From: Duganella zoogloeoides
GTDB lineage: Bacteria; Pseudomonadota; Gammaproteobacteria; Burkholderiales; Burkholderiaceae_D
Length of the DNA: 64,000 nucleotides
NCBI RefSeq assembly: GCF_034479515.1
Contig: NZ_CP140152.1
Span: 5,828,001 to 5,892,000 of the forward strand
Direction of reading: 5' to 3'
Made by a program: the position numbers and the translations under genes. Positions 60,005 to 64,000 of this stretch are shown piece by piece (positions within the stretch are counted from its first letter, which is position 1; each line of letters opens with the position of its first letter). Below the pieces are notes generated by a model, which searched no databases, was not told the origin of the DNA, and worked only from the letters and a program-made list of their open reading frames with translations.

Positions 60005-61394
60005 GCTTGCCCAGCTTGCGGTACAACGCGGCGCGGCTGATGCCCAGCGTCCTGGCGGCGTGGCTGATATTGCCATTAAACCGGGCCAGCGTGCTGGCAA
60101 TGGCGTGGCGTTCGAGCGCATCCAGCGTGCCATCATGATCTGTGCAGGATGGGGCGAACGCGGGCGCGAACGTGCTGGCGTTCGCCTCAGCGTTCGTGCT
60201 GCCGTTGCTGGCGGCTGGCGTCATGGTGGCAGCCGGCAGCGCCGGGCCGCCCAGCGCGAAATCGGCCAGCCCGTACTGCGCGCCCTGCCCCAGGATCACC
60301 GCCCGTTCGCACGCATGGCGCAGCGCGCGCACATTGCCGGGCCAGTCGTGGCGCACCAGGCTGTCGAGCGCGGCGCCAGCCACCGTGCGCGCGGGACGTC
60401 CGTACTGCGCTTCGTACACCCGCAAATAATGCGCCAGCAGCAGTGCGATATCGCCGCGCCGCGCGCGCAGCGGCGGCACCCGCAATACAATGGTATTGAG
60501 ACGGAACAGCAGGTCGGGCCGGAACACGGCCGGGTCGAACAGCCGCGCCTCGTCGAGATTGGTGGCGCTGATGATGCGCACGTCGATCGCCTCGGGTTTG
60601 TCGGCGCCGATTGGCGTGACTTCGCGCCGCTCCAGCGCCGTCAACAGCTTGGCCTGGGCGGCCAATGGCATGTTGCCGATCTCGTCGAGGAACAGCGAGC
60701 CGCCGCGCGCGGCCTGGAAGCGCCCGGCGCGGTCTGCGCGCGCGTCGGTAAAGGCGCCCTTGCGATGGCCGAACAACTCGCTTTCGAACGTCGATTCGGG
60801 CAGCGCGCCCATGTCCACCGCCAGCAGCGTGCCGGCGGCGCGGCGCGACTGGGCGTGGATCGCGCGCGCCACCAGTTCCTTGCCGACGCCGTTTTCACCG
60901 AGCACCATCACGTTCGCTTCGGTGGGCGCCACGCTGGCGATCAGCGCGTTCAGTTCGCGCATCGCGTTCGACTCGCCCATCAGCTCGGTGGCTGCCGTCG
61001 GCGCCCGTACCGCAGCGCGGCGGGCCAGTGCCTGGTCCACCGTGGCGACCAGGCGCTCGTTGTCCCATGGCTTGGTGATGAAATCCACCGCGCCGCGCTG
61101 CAGCGCTGCTACCGCCAGCGGCACGCCGGCATAGGCGGTCATGGCAATGACCGCCGGCGGCTTCGGTTGCGCGCGCAGCAGGTCGAGCAACGCCAGTCCC
61201 TCGGCGCCGTCGATGCAGCCGGGCGTAAAATTCAAATCAAGCAGCACCACGTCCGGTACGCCCTGGGCCAGCAAGGCCGGCAGCCCGGACGGATCGCCGA
61301 GCGAGGCCACGGCGCCATGGCGGCGGCGCAGCAGCAGGCGGGCGGCAGTGGCGACATCGGGGTCGTCGTCGAGGATCAGGATGTGGGCAGGCAT
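59994..61394 (-). CDS. NtrC-family sigma-54-dependent response regulator
   Basis: 466-residue regulator. The receiver has D9-D11 and phosphoacceptor D53 in LLDLN, T86 and K108 in FITKP. The AAA+ domain has Walker A GENGVGKE at 166-173, Walker B SLFLDEIG and the sigma-54 contact loop GAFTDA at 213-218 (the classical form is GAFTGA). A Fis-type helix-turn-helix ends the protein (ISHAARTLGISRAALYRKL). It is divergent from the exporter operon, whose promoter at 61559-61574 is of the sigma-54 type, so that operon is its likely target. Confidence 0.92.
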   Translation of the reverse strand: MPAHILILDDDPDVATAARLLLRRRHGAVASLGDPSGLPALLAQGVPDVVLLDLNFTPGCIDGAEGLALLDLLRAQPKPPAVIAMTAYAGVPLAVAALQRGAVDFITKPWDNERLVATVDQALARRAAVRAPTAATELMGESNAMRELNALIASVAPTEANVMVLGENGVGKELVARAIHAQSRRAAGTLLAVDMGALPESTFESELFGHRKGAFTDARADRAGRFQAARGGSLFLDEIGNMPLAAQAKLLTALERREVTPIGADKPEAIDVRIISATNLDEARLFDPAVFRPDLLFRLNTIVLRVPPLRARRGDIALLLAHYLRVYEAQYGRPARTVAGAALDSLVRHDWPGNVRALRHACERAVILGQGAQYGLADFALGGPALPAATMTPAASNGSTNAEANASTFAPAFAPSCTDHDGTLDALERHAIASTLARFNGNISHAARTLGISRAALYRKLGKHGI

Positions 61395-61489
61395 GCGGTC
61401 ATTCTAGCAGCGCGCCAGCCGTGCGGGGACGGCCGCGGCGCCGGTTGGCGGATGCCGCCACCGCCACTGTCCATCTGCGAACAGCGGGC

Positions 61490-61509
61490 GGTGTTCGATA
61501 CCGGACACC
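61490..61509. promoter_or_regulatory. Imperfect inverted repeat, candidate activator site
   Basis: GGTGT...ACACC with partly matching inner bases, centred about 85 bases upstream of the predicted sigma-54 start. The position suits an enhancer site of an NtrC-type activator. The match is weak. Confidence 0.3.
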
Positions 61510-61548
61510 TGTTCCCGCCACACCGGCGCAACCCGCATGATTGCTGGC

Positions 61549-61596
61549 TTGCTGTGCATGGCACACGCTTTGCTGTACGTCCGCCATGCACAGCAA
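61549..61596. repeat. Perfect 14-bp inverted repeat around the sigma-54 promoter
   Basis: TTGCTGTGCATGGC at 61549-61562 and its exact reverse complement at 61583-61596, 20 bases apart. The left arm overlaps the -24 element and the right arm covers the predicted transcription start. Confidence 0.9.
61559..61574 (+). promoter_or_regulatory. Sigma-54 (-24/-12) promoter of the exporter operon
   Basis: TGGCAC-N5-TTGCT, a full match to the sigma-54 consensus, with -24 at 61559-61564 and -12 at 61570-61574. Transcription should start near 61585. The divergent NtrC-type activator gene supports it. Confidence 0.85.
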
Positions 61597-61642
61597 AAAA
61601 AATTCACCCGCCCCCACCACCTTGCCCGCCAGCGGTGCGGCC

Positions 61643-62887
61643 ATGGACACCATCGTCCCGCGCCGGCGCGGGCGCCGCATTGCCCTCGGCATCGCGCTCG
61701 CGCTGACCATGCTGATGGCTGCCTATGCGCTGTGGTCGATGCTGCCGCGCGGCCTGCGTGTCGATGGGACCGACCTGCGCATCGGCCAGGTAACGCGCGG
61801 CGTGTTTATCGACGACATCGTCGTGCGCGCCAGTGCCGAGCCGCTGCATTCGGTGATCCTCGACGCGGTGGAATCGGGCCGCGTGGAGGAAGTGCTGGCG
61901 GTCGATGGCGCGCTGGTAAAACAGGGCGAGCTGCTGTTCCGCATCTCGAATCCGCAGCGCCACCTGGAACTGCTGGCACGCCAGTCCGAACATGCGGTGA
62001 GCATCTTCAATCTCTCCAATTTGCGCGTGGCGCAGGAAGCCAGCGCCAGCGACCACCGGCGTCGACTCGACGACCTGCGCTTCAACCTGGAGCAGGCGCA
62101 AAAGCGCCACGACCGCAATGTGCGCCTGGCCGCGCAGGGTTTTATCTCCAATGTGGCGCTCGAGGAATCGCACGATGCATTGCGCCAGCAGCAGCACCTG
62201 CTGGCACAGCAGGAACGGGCCACCGCCACCGAAGCGCAGGTGCGCAACGCCGCCGCCCAGCAACTGGAAAGCGCCATCGGCGGACTGGACTCGGGTTTGA
62301 AGCTGGTGGCGGGTACGGTCGATGCGCTGGCCGTACGCGCGCCGGTGGCCGGGCGGCTCACCAATTTTCGATTGCAGGTGGGCGAATCGGTCGCCACCGG
62401 CAAGAACATCGGCCGCATCGACGATCCGGCGCGCTTCAAGCTTGCCGCCAGCGTGGACGAGTACTACCTCAATCGCATGGCCGTGGGCCGCCACGGCGCC
62501 GTGACCCAGGACGGCCGCGACTACCCGGCCGATATCCGCGCCATCTACCCGCAAATCAAGGACGGCCGCTTCATCGTCGACCTGGTGTTCACCAGGGAGC
62601 AGCCGCCGGTGCTCAACCCGGGCCAGAGCCTCGATGCGCGCATCACGCTGGGCGAGCCGGCGCCGGCGCTGCTGTTGCCCAACGGCGCCTTCATCAACGA
62701 CAGCGGCGGCGCCTGGGTGTATGTGCTGGACGCCGCTGGCGGTGGCGCCGAACGGCGCGCCGTGCGCGTGGGCCGCCGCAACAACGCCCAGCTCGAAGTG
62801 CTGGCAGGGCTGCAAGCCGGGGACCGCGTGATCCTGTCCAGCTACGCGGCTTACGGAAATTCACCACGGCTGCAACTCGCGCGCTGA
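61643..62887 (+). CDS. Membrane-fusion (HlyD/MacA-like) periplasmic adaptor
   Basis: 414-residue adaptor that links an inner-membrane ABC exporter to an outer-membrane channel. One membrane helix at about 12-32 after a basic start, a first biotinyl-lipoyl half at about 55-100 (GRVEEVLAVDGALVKQGE), a long coiled coil at about 105-225, the second lipoyl half (VRAPVAGRLTNFRLQVGES) and a beta-barrel with GEPAPALLLPNGAF. The upstream ATG at 61586 would sit at the predicted transcription start, so I use ATG 61643, which begins right before the membrane helix. First gene of the sigma-54 operon, followed by the ATPase 42 bases later. No outer-membrane TolC gene is seen. Confidence 0.85.
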   Translation: MDTIVPRRRGRRIALGIALALTMLMAAYALWSMLPRGLRVDGTDLRIGQVTRGVFIDDIVVRASAEPLHSVILDAVESGRVEEVLAVDGALVKQGELLFRISNPQRHLELLARQSEHAVSIFNLSNLRVAQEASASDHRRRLDDLRFNLEQAQKRHDRNVRLAAQGFISNVALEESHDALRQQQHLLAQQERATATEAQVRNAAAQQLESAIGGLDSGLKLVAGTVDALAVRAPVAGRLTNFRLQVGESVATGKNIGRIDDPARFKLAASVDEYYLNRMAVGRHGAVTQDGRDYPADIRAIYPQIKDGRFIVDLVFTREQPPVLNPGQSLDARITLGEPAPALLLPNGAFINDSGGAWVYVLDAAGGGAERRAVRVGRRNNAQLEVLAGLQAGDRVILSSYAAYGNSPRLQLAR

Positions 62888-62929
62888 AAACTGCAGTAAA
62901 TTCCCTCATCAACCAGAAAGGCAATCGCT

Positions 62930-63610
<681 letters not shown>

Positions 63611-63614
63611 GCCC

Positions 63615-64000
63615 ATGAACCTGCGCGACTTTCGCATCGGCTGGCGCCTGCTGGTGCAGCAGCCGGTTTATTCGCTGGTGGTGATCGGCGGCCTGGCCGT
63701 GGGCTTTGCGGCCTGCTTCCTTTTGTTCGGGTATGTCGCCTACTGCCTCAACTACAACAGCGCGGTGCCTGATCACGACCGCGTCGTGGTGGTCAAGCAG
63801 CGTATCAACGGGTTCCCCCGCCCCGACTGGCAGCTGATTGCGTATGTGCCGCTGCGCGACCTGGCCATCACCAGCGGCCTGGCGCAAGCGGCCACCATCG
63901 CCCTGCCCCTCGATGTGCCGCTGCGCGCCGACGCCGACCTGCAGGCGCTGCCACTGGTGGTGGTCGATCCGGCGTTCGGCGCCATGTTCGGCGTGCGCGC
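63615..64000 (+). CDS. ABC transporter permease, MacB/FtsX-like (cut by right edge)
   Basis: The first 128 residues of a permease starting four bases after the ATPase stop. A first membrane helix at about 18-44 (VVIGGLAVGFAACFLLFGYV) is followed by a periplasmic MacB-type core domain beginning with YNSAVPDHDRVVVVKQR. It completes an adaptor-ATPase-permease exporter. The exported compound is unknown; MacAB-like systems export peptides, lipids or macrolides. Confidence 0.85.
   Translation, partial: MNLRDFRIGWRLLVQQPVYSLVVIGGLAVGFAACFLLFGYVAYCLNYNSAVPDHDRVVVVKQRINGFPRPDWQLIAYVPLRDLAITSGLAQAATIALPLDVPLRADADLQALPLVVVDPAFGAMFGVR

Noticed and set aside
61586..61588. Upstream ATG for the membrane-fusion protein
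   Set aside because: It lies at the predicted sigma-54 transcription start, inside the inverted repeat, and adds residues not expected before the membrane helix.

Overview
The window looks like a chromosomal stretch of a high-GC betaproteobacterium, most plausibly an Oxalobacteraceae member of the Massilia/Duganella/Janthinobacterium type. This is an inference. It rests on the phaA-phaB polyhydroxybutyrate pair, the hemA-prfA-prmC order, a subclass B3 metallo-beta-lactamase of the kind known from Janthinobacterium, the dense two-component signalling, and the uniformly GC-rich codon use. No rRNA, tRNA, CRISPR array, insertion sequence or prophage was seen.

Region by region. 1-241: start of a lipoprotein gene cut by the left edge. 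355-5490 (all minus strand): two paralogous secreted M13 metallopeptidases and a Spy-like periplasmic protein. Each of the three has a stem-loop in its 5' leader, and the Spy-like gene also has a CpxR-box-like repeat. 5697-14992: a CtpA-type protease, a ketoacyl-ACP synthase III homologue, a YbaL-type antiporter, 2,4-dienoyl-CoA reductase, an exported START-like protein, two small uncharacterised proteins and proline iminopeptidase. 15085-18262: phaA-phaB (acetoacetyl-CoA formation and reduction for PHB) and a MetR-like regulator. 18523-20407: minC-minD-minE. 20404-21907: a hydrophobic DUF697/EcsC-like protein and an orphan OmpR-type response regulator. 22027-25852: hemA, prfA, dsbB, prmC. 25856-27957: a response-regulator/AraC protein, apparently without a canonical start codon, coupled to a decayed hybrid kinase that carries hexanucleotide repeat arrays.

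28086-43595 is one 15.5-kb gene for a 5169-residue surface or secreted protein: DUF4347 at the N-terminus, about 36 Ig-like modules of two alternating types, RTX calcium-binding repeats and two DUF4214 domains. No type I secretion genes lie beside it. 43854-46515: gshA and a histone-deacetylase-family amidohydrolase. 46543-54000: a Fur-box-preceded membrane flavoprotein (probable ferric or ferrisiderophore reductase), and two hybrid sensor kinases. A TonB-dependent receptor (53996-56596) is divergent from the second kinase. 56671-58763: B3 beta-lactamase-like enzyme, Ohr peroxidase with palindromes over its promoter, and ElaA acetyltransferase.

58760-64000 forms a coherent export module. An NtrY-like kinase and an NtrC-like sigma-54 activator on the minus strand face an operon of membrane-fusion protein, MacB-type ATPase and ABC permease, the last cut by the right edge. 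That operon starts with a consensus sigma-54 promoter lying inside a perfect 14-bp inverted repeat. The most interesting unexplained signals are this promoter/repeat arrangement, the duplicated terminator arm in the Spy-like leader, the AUC-start response regulator with its repeat-bearing pseudokinase, and the modular giant adhesin.
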